Assembly (NCBI GenBank): GCA_029167225.1
Contig: JARFNK010000005.1
Span: 124,001 to 188,000 of the forward strand
Direction: 5' to 3'
Length of the DNA: 64,000 nt
Source: Sphingobium arseniciresistens
Lineage (GTDB): Bacteria > Pseudomonadota > Alphaproteobacteria > Sphingomonadales > Sphingomonadaceae
The notes beneath the pieces are model-generated. The model was not told the origin of the DNA. It saw nothing but the letters and a program-made list of their open reading frames with translations, and searched no databases. Both the position numbers and the translations under genes were made by a program. Positions 20,271 to 28,689 of this stretch are shown piece after piece (positions within the stretch are counted from its first letter, which is position 1; each line of letters opens with the position of its first letter).

Positions 20271-20444
20271 ATGGCCCAGCGCCCCGCCCATGTGAAGCCG
20301 CCCGCCTATCTCTCGAAGAGCCCGCCGGTGCCGCAGCCCGATCCGATCGACGCGGCCGTGGACGGCGCGGTGGACTATGACGGCAAGCTCAGCCCCACAC
20401 GCTATGGCGACTGGGAGCATAGGGGCATTGCCGTCGATTTCTGA
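20271..20444 (+). CDS. DUF1674 / SDHAF4-like succinate dehydrogenase assembly factor
   Basis: 57 aa. The C-terminus [21 protein letters not shown] is the hallmark of DUF1674 proteins, the bacterial relatives of mitochondrial SDHAF4, which helps flavinated SdhA join SdhB. AAGGA lies 11 bp before the ATG. It is divergent from htpX. The gene is easy to miss because its frame runs into a long open frame opposite htpX; the conserved end identifies it. Confidence 0.88.
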   Translation: MAQRPAHVKPPAYLSKSPPVPQPDPIDAAVDGAVDYDGKLSPTRYGDWEHRGIAVDF

Positions 20445-20679
20445 CGCTGTACCGGAATCGCGGCATTCCGCACGGCAGGCCCATGGAATTGTGACTTTAT
20501 TCCTGCGCGCCCGGCCGATGTCGTTCACCATTTAACCGGATTCTTGCACGGCTCTCGCCGGGGCGTGCCTGTGATGCGGGCGGGCGGGATGGCGCCCGCA
20601 GCCCTCTCGTCTAAGCTGTCCCCTGGGATCGTAGGCACGGAAACGGCATGATTTTCCGGCCAGGCAGCAACAAGAAGCG

Positions 20680-21147
20680 GTGTATAAAATGGGTCATCTG
20701 TCCGTCGCAGGGGAATGGAACGAACTGGGCGATCTCGGCGAGGTCAGGCTGATGTGCGGGCTGGGCCGCATCATCTGCGCCTGGGGTACGCTGGAACAGC
20801 GGCTGGAGGCGAAGATCGCCGATCTGCGCGCGACCACCGGCGACGTCCGCATCCTGGGCGGGCGGGCCAAGCCCAGCGTCGCCCGGCTGATGGGCGAGCT
20901 GCGCGCGATGATTTCCATGCGCGACCGGCGCAATGCCACTGCGCTCAAGGAAATCGCGCAGCTGGAAGGCGACATCCAGCGGATCGACCGTTTTCGCGGC
21001 CTCGTCATCTCCGGCTTTGTGGGGCCTGACCCGGACGGCTTTGCCTGCCGCGACGCCAAGAACAATGTGGTGCTGGTTTCCATCGATCAACTGGACGGGG
21101 AAACACAACGGCTGGACGCCATCGGAGAACGTCTTCTCGCGCTCTGA
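20680..21147 (+). CDS. Conserved hypothetical protein
   Basis: 155 aa (GTG at 20680; an ATG three codons on is equally likely). It is largely helical, with charged heptad-like stretches (TLEQRLEAKIADLRATTGD, then IAQLEGDIQRIDRFRG) suggesting a coiled coil. It has no signal peptide or membrane segment. I do not recognise the family. It lies about 120 bp upstream of galU on the same strand. Codon use is like its neighbours, so it is likely a real resident gene. Confidence 0.65.
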   Translation: MYKMGHLSVAGEWNELGDLGEVRLMCGLGRIICAWGTLEQRLEAKIADLRATTGDVRILGGRAKPSVARLMGELRAMISMRDRRNATALKEIAQLEGDIQRIDRFRGLVISGFVGPDPDGFACRDAKNNVVLVSIDQLDGETQRLDAIGERLLAL

Positions 21148-21266
21148 CGAGGCGGATCGGCGTTTGCCATCGATTATAGCAGCCTGCGGAGCGTTAATGC
21201 CCTTGACCTCCCAAGAGCAAGCCGCGAAGTGTTGCGCCGCAGCATAAATCCACACAGGCGAGGTCA

Positions 21267-22133
21267 ATGAGCAAGACAATTCGCAAGGCGGTGTTCCCCG
21301 TCGCCGGTCTCGGCACGCGCTTCCTTCCCGCGACCAAGGCAGTTCCCAAGGAACTCCTGCCTGTGGTCGATCGCCCGCTCATCCAATATGCGGTGGACGA
21401 AGCACTGGAAGCCGGCATCGAGCAGATGATCTTCGTCACCGGACGCGGCAAGGGCGCGATCGAGGATCATTTCGACATCGCCTTCGAATGCGAGACCTTG
21501 CAGCGCGAACGCGGCAAGGATCTTTCCGCTCTGGAAGGCACGCGGCTCGCGCCGGGCAACGCCGTCTTCATCCGCCAGCAGGAACCGCTCGGCCTTGGCC
21601 ATGCCATCTGGTGCGCGCGCGACATCATCGGCGACGAGCCCTTCGCCATCATCCTGCCGGACGAGTTCATGCATGGTAAGCCCGGCTGCATGAAGCAGAT
21701 GGTGGATGCCTATGCCAAGGTCGGTGGCAACCTCGTCTGCGCGCTCGAAATCCCAATGGAACAGACGCCGAGCTATGGCGTGATCGACCCCGGCTTCCGC
21801 GACGGTCCGCTGACCGAGGTTAAGGGCCTGGTCGAAAAGCCCGCCGCCGGCACCGCGCCCAGCAACCTCATCCTGCCCGGCCGCTACATCCTGCAGCCCG
21901 AAGTCATGAAGATCCTGGCGACGCAGGAAAAGGGCGCCGGCGGGGAAATCCAGCTGACCGACGCCATGGCCGCGATGATCGGCACCCAGCCCTTCCACGG
22001 CCTTACCTTCGATGGCCGCCGCTTCGACTGCGGATCGAAGGCCGGCTATGTCGAGGCGAACCTGGCGCTGGCGCTGGAGCGTGAGGACATCGGCGACTAC
22101 ATCCGCGAAGTCGCGCGGGCGCTGATCGCGTAA
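21267..22133 (+). CDS. galU: UTP-glucose-1-phosphate uridylyltransferase
   Basis: 288 aa. The nucleotidyltransferase signature PVAGLGTRFLPATKAVPKE lies near the N-terminus, and later motifs are QYAVDEALEAGIEQMIFVTGRGK and DCGSKAGYVEA. It makes UDP-glucose for envelope polysaccharides and glycolipids. GAGGTCA precedes the ATG. A Rho-independent terminator follows. Confidence 0.97.
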   Translation: MSKTIRKAVFPVAGLGTRFLPATKAVPKELLPVVDRPLIQYAVDEALEAGIEQMIFVTGRGKGAIEDHFDIAFECETLQRERGKDLSALEGTRLAPGNAVFIRQQEPLGLGHAIWCARDIIGDEPFAIILPDEFMHGKPGCMKQMVDAYAKVGGNLVCALEIPMEQTPSYGVIDPGFRDGPLTEVKGLVEKPAAGTAPSNLILPGRYILQPEVMKILATQEKGAGGEIQLTDAMAAMIGTQPFHGLTFDGRRFDCGSKAGYVEANLALALEREDIGDYIREVARALIA

Positions 22134-22141
22134 ATCTCTTC

Positions 22142-22177
22142 CGGGGATGGGCGGTATCGATGGTCCGTCCCCGTTTT
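22142..22177 (+). terminator. Rho-independent terminator after galU
   Basis: A GC-rich stem starts with CGGGGATGG and closes with CCGTCCCCG (one G-T pair), followed directly by TTTT. It begins 9 bp after the galU stop codon. Confidence 0.8.
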
Positions 22178-22180
22178 ATG

Positions 22181-22228
22181 GCATTTTCCGAGTCTTCAGA
22201 TGGGATCATCCGACGACTCGGAAAATGC
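22181..22228. repeat. Perfect 14-bp inverted repeat
   Basis: GCATTTTCCGAGTC at 22181-22194 pairs exactly with GACTCGGAAAATGC at 22215-22228, leaving a 20-base loop that itself contains a short palindrome. It lies just after the galU terminator and before the type A repeat copy. It may be a second, bidirectional terminator-like hairpin or a mobile repeat unit. Confidence 0.7.
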
Positions 22229-22253
22229 GGAAAACAAAATACCAATAGAACAG

Positions 22254-22355
22254 AAACCGTTCGGGCTGAGCTTGTCGAAGCCTTGTCCTTCTTCAAAGAA
22301 AGACGGCCCTTAGACATTGGAACGAGTCACCTGCCTCGTTTCAACAGGGCGAACA
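22254..22355 (+). repeat. Dispersed composite repeat, copy 3 (type A)
   Basis: This is the plus-strand copy, with blocks AACCGTTCGGGCTGAGC, GTCGAAGCC, GTCCTTCTTCAA, GACATTGGAACGAG and ACAGGGCGAAC. It matches the minus strand of 3643-3744 along its length and 7719-7796 in its first two thirds. It lies between the convergent galU and TPR genes. Confidence 0.7.
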
Positions 22356-22425
22356 TGGAAAACTGATCTCGATAAAAGGCGGCTGCTCTGGCATTCACCC
22401 GAAGTCAGGCCTCAACCAACAGCGA

Positions 22426-23340
22426 TTATTTCGGCGGGGTAGGCGCTTCCACCTTGGCCCCCTTTGTCTCCGCATCCAGCCGCGTCAGGCTGTCCGCCGC
22501 CGCTTTCCCGGCGTCGGTCTGGGGGGCAAGCTTCACCGCCCGCGTCCACGCTGCACGGGCGATGTCGTCCTGACCGGTCAGGACGGCGATATTGCCTTCC
22601 TCCAGCGCGACCGAAGCGTCGTCGGGCGACAGCTTGACCGCCTGGGCAATATGCGCCCGCGCGAGCTGTAACTCCCCGGTCCGCCGCGCCAGAGTCGCCG
22701 AAAGCAGCCAGACCAGCGGGTCCGGCGCCGCGTGGACGATGGCCTGGTCCAGATCGCTCCGCGCCTTGGCCGTATCGCCCAGCGCCACCAGTGCGCGAGC
22801 ACGATCCAGATACGCCTCGCCCTTTTCCAGCCCGTCCGGCAGGCCCCGCGCAAAGGCGGCGTCGAACAGGTCGCGCGCCTTGGCAGCATCGCCCCCGGCA
22901 AGCGCCGCATTGCCCGCCTGCGCCCACAGCCGCGCGCTGCCCCGGCCGTCAGTACGCTCCGCCTCTTCGGCCGCCTGGCTGAAGGCGACCATCGCCGGGC
23001 TCCAGCGTTCCGCCCGCGCATAGGCAAAACCCATGCATTCGCGCGCATGATAGCTGCCGCCGTCGATCCGCCAGGCATTAGCGAAGGCGACGCCTTTCTC
23101 CGGGTCCAGCTGCGCCGCATCGACGCAGGCCTGCAGCTTCGCCGCAACCTCCGGCGGCAGGGGCAGGGCAGCGGTGCTCGCCTTTCCGTCCGGCGATGAT
23201 CCGACGGCGGCGGGTGTCCCTGCGCGCTGCGCTTCGGCGGCAGCAGCCCTTTTTTCGGCGGCGCGGGCGCGCGATCGGTTCATCACCGCCTCGGTCTCGG
23301 GCGAATAGGCTTGCAAAAGCAGCAGGGCGGTCAGTATCAT
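22426..23340 (-). CDS. Tetratricopeptide-repeat protein
   Basis: 304 aa. After a short hydrophobic N-terminus (MILTALLLLQAYS, possibly a signal or anchor) and an Ala-rich segment, the protein is made of TPR-like helix pairs. Examples are AWRIDGGSYHARECMGFAYARAERW and AYLDRARALVALGDTAKARSDLDQAI. It probably acts as a protein-interaction scaffold in the periplasm or at the membrane. The ATG overlaps the stop of the alpha/beta hydrolase gene (ATGA), so the two are coupled. Confidence 0.8.
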   Translation of the reverse strand: MILTALLLLQAYSPETEAVMNRSRARAAEKRAAAAEAQRAGTPAAVGSSPDGKASTAALPLPPEVAAKLQACVDAAQLDPEKGVAFANAWRIDGGSYHARECMGFAYARAERWSPAMVAFSQAAEEAERTDGRGSARLWAQAGNAALAGGDAAKARDLFDAAFARGLPDGLEKGEAYLDRARALVALGDTAKARSDLDQAIVHAAPDPLVWLLSATLARRTGELQLARAHIAQAVKLSPDDASVALEEGNIAVLTGQDDIARAAWTRAVKLAPQTDAGKAAADSLTRLDAETKGAKVEAPTPPK

Positions 23341-24113
23341 GCGGTCTCCGGGGAAGGGCCTGCCGCCAGCGCGGCGACCGTCTCGACCAGCAGGGCGATG
23401 TCCGTTTCCCGCGACAGGCGATGGTCGCCGTCCTTAACCAGCAGCGTCTGCACGTCGGATGAACGCACCGCCTGCGCAATGGCGAGCGCGGTCTCCCATG
23501 GCACATCGGCGTCTTCCTGCCCGTGCAGCAGCCGCACCGGGCAATCGATGGCGATCTCCCCGCCGAGGAGCAGGCTCGCCTGTCCCGATTCCCAGAAGGC
23601 CAGCGTCGTCAGATAGGGCTGCTCGCCATATTCGCTCGGCTCCTCGATCTTCCCCTCTTCCTGCAATTGCAGTTTCTGCGGTTCGGAGAACCCCCATTCG
23701 GTAAAGTCCGGCGCCGCCGCGATGCCGACCAGGCCGGCCATCCGCTCCCTGCGCGCCATCGCCACCAGCAGCGCGATCCATCCGCCCATGGAGGAACCGA
23801 CGACGATCAGGGGCCCCTGCGTCAGCCTGTCGATCAGGATCAGGACATCATCCAGCCAGCTTGTGAGCGTGCCATCGGCAAAGGCCCCTTCGCTCGCACC
23901 ATTGCCGGCATAGTCGAGCAACAGGCAGGCCCGCCCCTGCGCCACCGCCCAGTCGAACAGGGCCGTCGCCTTGGACCCGCCCATGTCGGACATATAGCCC
24001 GGCAGGAAGACGATGGTCGGGCCGGAAGAGGGGCCGCGCCCCTGCGTCAATCGATAGGCAAGACGCAAGCCGTCTGGCCGGGCGAGAAATTGGGGAGGGG
24101 TCGCATCGTTCAT
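23337..24113 (-). CDS. Alpha/beta hydrolase (ABHD10-like)
   Basis: 258 aa. The nucleophile elbow is VVGSSMGGW (Ser), the oxyanion region is VFLPGYMSDMGGSKA, the acid Asp lies in GQEDADVPWE and the catalytic His in KDGDHRLSR. The GYMSDMGG/KA motif resembles mitochondrial ABHD10 and alphaproteobacterial relatives (thioesterase/esterase). It is cytoplasmic, with no signal peptide. It overlaps the downstream TPR gene. Confidence 0.88.
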   Translation of the reverse strand: MNDATPPQFLARPDGLRLAYRLTQGRGPSSGPTIVFLPGYMSDMGGSKATALFDWAVAQGRACLLLDYAGNGASEGAFADGTLTSWLDDVLILIDRLTQGPLIVVGSSMGGWIALLVAMARRERMAGLVGIAAAPDFTEWGFSEPQKLQLQEEGKIEEPSEYGEQPYLTTLAFWESGQASLLLGGEIAIDCPVRLLHGQEDADVPWETALAIAQAVRSSDVQTLLVKDGDHRLSRETDIALLVETVAALAAGPSPETA

Positions 24114-24204
24114 GCCCGTTGCTTAACTGCAAATCACCGGCCGGGCGCCAGTCTTTTTCCGATCGTCGCGGCGCTTCGAAGCGCCTTTTCCCCAAATCGC
24201 GGTT

Positions 24205-24438
24205 TCAGAACAGGATCGGCGGCCCCTTGCCACCGCCAAAGGCGAAGCTGAAGAGTCCTGCGCACACCCCCAGCGCCGAGCCTTCCCTATCATGCGCTTC
24301 CACGGCGACGGCACCGATCTTCACATGGGTATCCCGTCTTTCCGCCTCCTGCCGGTCGGCAACCTGCATGGCGACGAGGATCGCCATCAGGACCGCGAAG
24401 GTACGGATGGAGAAAGGCACGCGGAATTTCCGTTTCAT
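24205..24438 (-). CDS. Small single-pass membrane protein, hypothetical
   Basis: 77 aa. One hydrophobic segment (SIRTFAVLMAILVAMQVA) is followed by a charged stretch and a Gly-rich end. AGAGGA lies 8 bp before the ATG. It is 12 bp downstream of the XRE regulator gene and likely the third gene of that operon. No family recognised. Confidence 0.6.
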   Translation of the reverse strand: MKRKFRVPFSIRTFAVLMAILVAMQVADRQEAERRDTHVKIGAVAVEAHDREGSALGVCAGLFSFAFGGGKGPPILF

Positions 24439-24450
24439 GGGGCTGTCCTC

Positions 24451-24642
24451 TCAATCGCGCAGGAAGATGTCCTCGATCTGCATCGCAAACAAGTCGGCAA
24501 TGCGAAATGCCAGGGGAAGCGAGGGATCATATTTGCCCGTCTCGATCGCATTGACGCTCTGGCGCGAGATGCCCAGTTGCGCGGCAAGATCGGCCTGGCT
24601 CCAGTCACGCTCGGCGCGCAGCACCTTCACCCGGTTGTTCAT
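24451..24642 (-). CDS. XRE-family (Cro/CI-type) helix-turn-helix regulator
   Basis: 63 aa, nearly just the DNA-binding domain: MNNRVKVLRAERDWSQ, then ADLAAQLGISRQSVNAIETG (the helix-turn-helix) and PLAFRIADLFAMQIEDIF. This compact type is usually paired with a membrane protein. Its ATG overlaps the upstream membrane protein stop (ATGA). It may autoregulate through the palindrome at 25289-25306. Confidence 0.9.
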   Translation of the reverse strand: MNNRVKVLRAERDWSQADLAAQLGISRQSVNAIETGKYDPSLPLAFRIADLFAMQIEDIFLRD

Positions 24643-25235
24643 GCGCGCCTGCCCGCTGGCACCAGCCCCGAAAGCAGCAGCCCCGCATTCCACAGGATGA
24701 AGGCGGCATAGGCCGGCGCATGCGGCACGATCTGCGCGCTTTCCAAGAATCCCCATATCGTCGTCACCGTCAGCATGAAGCCGGTGGCGATCAGTGCCCG
24801 GCGCGCATGGATGGCGCGCTGATATTCGTCATCCTCCTCCACGAACAGCCGCCCCATCGCCCAGATGCAGCCGACCAGAGGCAGCGCCGGCAGGATCGCG
24901 AAGACCACTGCCAGCAGGCCGGTGGGATGCCATGCCCGCTGCACGTTGATCGTCAGGATGATCGCCCCGACATAGAGGAAAGCGAGCGGCACCATGCGCC
25001 CGACATAGCGGATGACCGCCGGCGTCGACCCGCTGCTCGTGCGTGCATGACGCCTGGCCTCCATCATCAGCCAGCCAAGTGCGACGAGCCCCGGAATCAT
25101 CAACCACAGCTTCGCATTGCCGTTGATCCCCCAGAGGTTGGCGAGCACGGCGGCCGCGACCATCAGCAAGGTGAAAAGCATGGCCGCGCCCATCAGCCGC
25201 ATCATGCTGCTTTTGTCGGTATCGAGGCAGGACAT
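24639..25235 (-). CDS. Polytopic membrane protein paired with an XRE regulator
   Basis: 198 aa from the ATG at 25235 (an ATG three codons upstream is too close to the AAGGA site). About five hydrophobic segments are visible, such as MGAAMLFTLLMVAAAVLANLW and RALIATGFMLTVTTIWGF, with the acidic loop LFVEEDDEYQRAIHARR between helices. I recognise the arrangement of membrane protein followed by a tiny XRE regulator, but not a function. Confidence 0.75.
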   Translation of the reverse strand: MSCLDTDKSSMMRLMGAAMLFTLLMVAAAVLANLWGINGNAKLWLMIPGLVALGWLMMEARRHARTSSGSTPAVIRYVGRMVPLAFLYVGAIILTINVQRAWHPTGLLAVVFAILPALPLVGCIWAMGRLFVEEDDEYQRAIHARRALIATGFMLTVTTIWGFLESAQIVPHAPAYAAFILWNAGLLLSGLVPAGRRA

Positions 25236-25288
25236 GGAAAGCATCCTTTTCGTAATGTCATGTGTCCTTTACATTTGCAGGCACATAA

Positions 25289-25306
25289 TGTCAATGAAAC
25301 TTGACA
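25289..25306. promoter_or_regulatory. Palindromic operator candidate upstream of the membrane protein-XRE operon
   Basis: TGTCAA-N6-TTGACA is a perfect 6+6 palindrome, 54 bp before the membrane protein start. On the minus strand its right half reads TTGACA and could serve as a -35 element, with a weak -10 (TAAAGG) 17 bp on. This placement fits repression by the XRE protein; binding is inferred. Confidence 0.45.
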
Positions 25307-25483
25307 AATCCGCCCCGACCGGACTTTTCCGCGCTGCCGGCACGCCGTTCCATGGCATCGCCCTTCTATTGACAGTGCGGGGCGCCCATTTAAGGGATGC
25401 GCTGCAATTGCTGGATATTCGCTCCGATTTTTGCAGATCCTTTTTCAGGCCATTTTTCACGAAAGTCCCCACCCGTGTCCGCC

Positions 25484-27475
25484 ATGCTCAAGATCACCCT
25501 GCCCGATGGTTCTGTGCGTGAAGTCGCGCCCGGCACTAGCCCGGCGGATATCGCGGCGGCCATTGGTCCCGGCCTTGCCAAGGCGGCCATCGCCGCGCGC
25601 GTGGATGGCGAGTTGCGCGACATCATGCGTCCGCTGGAAAGCGACGCCCATCTGGCGCTGGTGACGGCGAAGGATGAAGCCGACGCGCTGGAACTCGCCC
25701 GGCACGACTTCGCCCATGTGCTGGCCGAAGCCGTGCAGGCACTGTTCCCCGGTACGCAGATCACTTTCGGCCCGTCGACGGACGACGGCTTCTACTACGA
25801 CTTCGCGCCCAGCCCGGATCGCGGCCCGTTCACCGACGAGGATCTGCCCGCGATCGAGGAAGCGATGCGCAAGATCATCGCCGCCAACAAGCCGCTGCGC
25901 CGCGAAGTGTGGAGCCGCGAAGAGCTGATCGCCCGCTGGACGGCGGAAGGCGAGACGTTCAAGGCGCAATGGGCGGCCGAGCTGCCCGGCGACGAGCCGC
26001 TCACGGTCTACTGGTCGGGCGGCGATTGGCTCGACATGTGCCGCGGCCCGCACCTTGCCTCCACCGGGCGGCTGGATCCGCAGGCGTTCAAGCTGACGCG
26101 CGTCTCGGGCGCCTATTGGCGCGGCGACCAGAAGAACGCGATGCTCAGCCGCATCTACGGCACCGGCTGGCTGAACAAGAAGCAGCTTGCCGAGCATCTG
26201 ACGCGGCTGGAGGAAGCGGCCAAGCGCGATCACCGCAAGATCGGGCAGGAAATGGACCTGTTCCACCTCCAGTCCGAAGCGCAGGGCAGCGTCTTCTGGC
26301 ACCCCAAGGGCTATCTCGTCTGGCGCCAGCTGGAGGCCTACATGCGCCGCCGGCTGGACAAGGCGGGCTATGAGGAGGTGAAGACGCCGCAGCTCATGGA
26401 CTCGCGCCAGTGGGAGCAGTCGGGCCATTGGGGCAAATATCGCGAGAACATGTTCGTTGTTCCCGACGAAGTGCCCAATGTCGAGGATGAAGGCCCCGTG
26501 CTGTCGGGCGAGGCGGACATGATGGCCCTCAAGCCCATGAACTGCCCCGCGCATGTCCTCATCTTCCGCCAGGGCATCAAGAGCTATCGCGACCTGCCGC
26601 TGCGCCTTGCTGAATTCGGTTGCTGCCACCGCAACGAGGCGCACGGCGCGCTGCACGGCATCATGCGCGTGCGCCAGTTCACGCAGGACGACGCGCATAT
26701 CTTCGTACGGCAGGACCAGCTGGTCGACGAGGTGAAGGCCTTCTGCGACCTTCTGGACGTCGTCTACAAGGATCTGGGCTTCGAGAAATATGCGATCAAG
26801 CTCGCCCTGCGCCCGGAAAAGCGCTTCGGCACCGACGAGATGTGGGACTGGGCGGAGCAGTCCCTGCGTGAGGCCGTTGCCGAGGCCGGGCGCGCGACTG
26901 CCGAATATGGCTGGGAAGAGCTGGAGGGCGAAGGCGCCTTCTATGCGCCCAAGCTGGAGTTCCACCTGACCGACGCGATCGGCCGTACCTGGCAGTGCGG
27001 CACCTTGCAGACGGACACCGTCCTGCCCGAACGACTCGACGCCAGCTATGTCGGCGAAGATGGCGAACGGCACCGTCCGGTGATGCTCCACCGCGCGATT
27101 CTCGGCACGTTCGAACGCTTCATCGGCATCCTGATCGAGCATCATGCGGGTCGATTCCCGCTCTGGCTCGCTCCCGTGCAGGCGGTCGTCGCGACGATCG
27201 TCTCCGATGCGGACGACTATGCCCACGCCCTGGTTGAACAGCTGCGCGCGGCCGGAATTCGGGCCGAGGTCGACGTCCGCAACGAGAAGATCAACTACAA
27301 GGTGCGCGAGCACAGCCTTGCAAAAGTCCCGAATTTGCTGGTCGTGGGCCGGCGCGAGGCGGACGAGGGCACGGTTGCGCTGCGGGTGCTCGGCAGCGAC
27401 GGGCAGACCATGCTTTCGACGCAAGATGTCATTGCACGTCTTGCAAAAGAGGCGCTTGCGCCCGATATGCAGTGA
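25484..27475 (+). CDS. thrS: Threonyl-tRNA synthetase
   Basis: 663 aa from the ATG at 25484 (an in-frame GTG at 25475 is possible). The N-terminal TGS domain ([16 protein letters not shown]) is followed by the editing domain ([29 protein letters not shown]). The class II catalytic core shows [10 protein letters not shown], the motif around [23 protein letters not shown] and motif 3 [19 protein letters not shown]. The C-terminus is the anticodon-binding domain. It is followed by infC. Confidence 0.97.
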   Translation: MLKITLPDGSVREVAPGTSPADIAAAIGPGLAKAAIAARVDGELRDIMRPLESDAHLALVTAKDEADALELARHDFAHVLAEAVQALFPGTQITFGPSTDDGFYYDFAPSPDRGPFTDEDLPAIEEAMRKIIAANKPLRREVWSREELIARWTAEGETFKAQWAAELPGDEPLTVYWSGGDWLDMCRGPHLASTGRLDPQAFKLTRVSGAYWRGDQKNAMLSRIYGTGWLNKKQLAEHLTRLEEAAKRDHRKIGQEMDLFHLQSEAQGSVFWHPKGYLVWRQLEAYMRRRLDKAGYEEVKTPQLMDSRQWEQSGHWGKYRENMFVVPDEVPNVEDEGPVLSGEADMMALKPMNCPAHVLIFRQGIKSYRDLPLRLAEFGCCHRNEAHGALHGIMRVRQFTQDDAHIFVRQDQLVDEVKAFCDLLDVVYKDLGFEKYAIKLALRPEKRFGTDEMWDWAEQSLREAVAEAGRATAEYGWEELEGEGAFYAPKLEFHLTDAIGRTWQCGTLQTDTVLPERLDASYVGEDGERHRPVMLHRAILGTFERFIGILIEHHAGRFPLWLAPVQAVVATIVSDADDYAHALVEQLRAAGIRAEVDVRNEKINYKVREHSLAKVPNLLVVGRREADEGTVALRVLGSDGQTMLSTQDVIARLAKEALAPDMQ

Positions 27476-27589
27476 GGCAGTGATGCCACAGGGTCGGTAG
27501 CCATGACGCGAGTCGTGGCGCCGCCCCTTTTCGGCATTGCCAAATGCCGCTAAGAGCCGTCCGATTCAGGAACTACAGGAGAAGCTGCT

Positions 27590-28135
27590 ATACGTCCCCC
27601 CATGATGCGCCGCCCGCTGGCGCCGCCGCCGAAATCCGGTCCCCGCTACAATGAGTTCATCACCGTGCCCAAGGTGCGCGTGATCGACGAGGAAGGCGAA
27701 AATCTGGGCGTGATGTTTACGCAGGAGGCGATCGATCAGGCTGCGGACGTGGGTCTGGACCTGGTAGAGGTCTCCCCGAACGCCGATCCGCCGGTCTGCA
27801 AGTTTCTGGACATCGGCAAGTTCAAGTACGAAGCCCAGAAAAAGGCGAATATCGCCCGCAAGACCCAGAAGACGCAGGAACTCAAAGAGATCAAGATGCG
27901 TCCGAACATCGACGATCATGATTATGATACGAAGATGAAGAAGGTCCATGATTTCATCGGCGATGGCGACAAGGTGAAGATCACCCTGCGCTTCCGTGGC
28001 CGCGAACTTTCCCACCAGCAGCTCGGCATGCAATTGCTGCAGCGCGTGGCGGAAAATGTCGGCGAAATCGCCAAGGTGGAAGCCTATCCGCGCATGGAAG
28101 GCCGCCAGATGCTGATGGTGCTGGCACCGAAATAA
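27590..28135 (+). CDS. infC: Translation initiation factor IF-3
   Basis: The protein has the IF-3 N-domain ([15 protein letters not shown]), the linker ([17 protein letters not shown]) and the C-domain ([29 protein letters not shown]). It prevents premature 30S-50S joining and checks start codons. The first ATG (27602) lies 19 bp from the nearest Shine-Dalgarno sequence, AGGAGA at 27577-27582. An in-frame ATA at 27590 is 7 bp from it, so I place the start there as the more likely non-AUG start, as E. coli infC uses AUU. With ATG the protein would be 177 aa; with ATA it is 181 aa. Confidence 0.93.
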   Translation: MRPPMMRRPLAPPPKSGPRYNEFITVPKVRVIDEEGENLGVMFTQEAIDQAADVGLDLVEVSPNADPPVCKFLDIGKFKYEAQKKANIARKTQKTQELKEIKMRPNIDDHDYDTKMKKVHDFIGDGDKVKITLRFRGRELSHQQLGMQLLQRVAENVGEIAKVEAYPRMEGRQMLMVLAPK

Positions 28136-28162
28136 GGCTTTCGAAGCATCGCAACGCTTTTT

Positions 28163-28192
28163 CGGGCGGGGTCTGGCAACAGGCTCCGCCCG
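28163..28192 (+). terminator. Hairpin after infC, terminator-like
   Basis: CGGGCGGGGTCTG pairs with CAGGCTCCGCCCG around a GCAA loop (one mismatch), 27 bp past the infC stop. No T-tract follows, so it may be an RNA-end-stabilising or weak termination structure. Confidence 0.5.
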
Positions 28193-28349
28193 AATGCTTT
28201 CCGGTCGAGGCCGGGCATGTCGGAGCGGTGGGCAAGCGAGAATATGGGCATCCCAAGCCCGCCCTCGACACGGGCTAAGGGGGAGCGCCGTCCCTTCAAT
28301 GTGATTGATCGCCTTCAACTGGGCCGACAGAATGCCCCATCATCCCCTT

Positions 28350-28374
28350 TGGTCATCCTGAACGCGTTTCAGGA
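28350..28374. repeat. Short palindromic dispersed repeat (CCTGAACGCGTTTCAGG type)
   Basis: The sequence ATCCTGAACGCGTTTCAGGAT forms a short imperfect palindrome of a kind often dispersed in sphingomonad intergenic regions. It lies in the long infC-msrA gap; only one copy was seen in this window. Confidence 0.45.
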
Positions 28375-28453
28375 TCCATCCCCCCCTGGCATTGCGGCTG
28401 GCGGCGAGAACCTAGCTAGGCAGGATCGACATTCAAAAAATGGTTCAGTTTTT

Positions 28454-28527
28454 GTGTTCCTGCGCAGGCAGGAACCCAGGGAGAGGAATCGCCCAGCCAT
28501 CCTGGGTTCCTGCCTGCGCAGGAACAC
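28454..28527. repeat. 27-bp perfect inverted repeat (type B dispersed repeat)
   Basis: The arm 28454-28480 (begins GTGTTCCTGCGCAGGCAGG) is the exact reverse complement of 28501-28527, with a 20-base spacer. Each arm itself contains the palindrome TTCCTGCGCAGGCAGGAA. A fragment (TTCCTGCCTGCGC) recurs at 35368-35380. The 28136-28689 gap contains the infC hairpin, the short palindrome and this element, and I saw no gene in it. Confidence 0.75.
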
Positions 28528-28689
28528 GGCAAGGAATGGAAACTATCGAGAGTTTCCTACCCATTCAAACAATTGCACTTATTGTACATATGAATTGAAT
28601 GTCGATTAGCCCTAGGCCCCTTCCCCGCGCCACCGCAGCGCCTCCGAGCAAAGCGCAGACCTCGGTAACCACCCGCCCAGGCAAAACCC

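Noticed and set aside
20166..20531. N-terminal extension of htpX to 20531
   Set aside because: The extension is not HtpX-like and overlaps the SDHAF4-like gene; the GTG at 20165 has AAGGAG and starts the conserved sequence.
25457..27424. 655-codon minus-strand open frame opposite thrS
   Set aside because: It is the antisense shadow of thrS in GC-rich DNA; thrS has all class II synthetase motifs.
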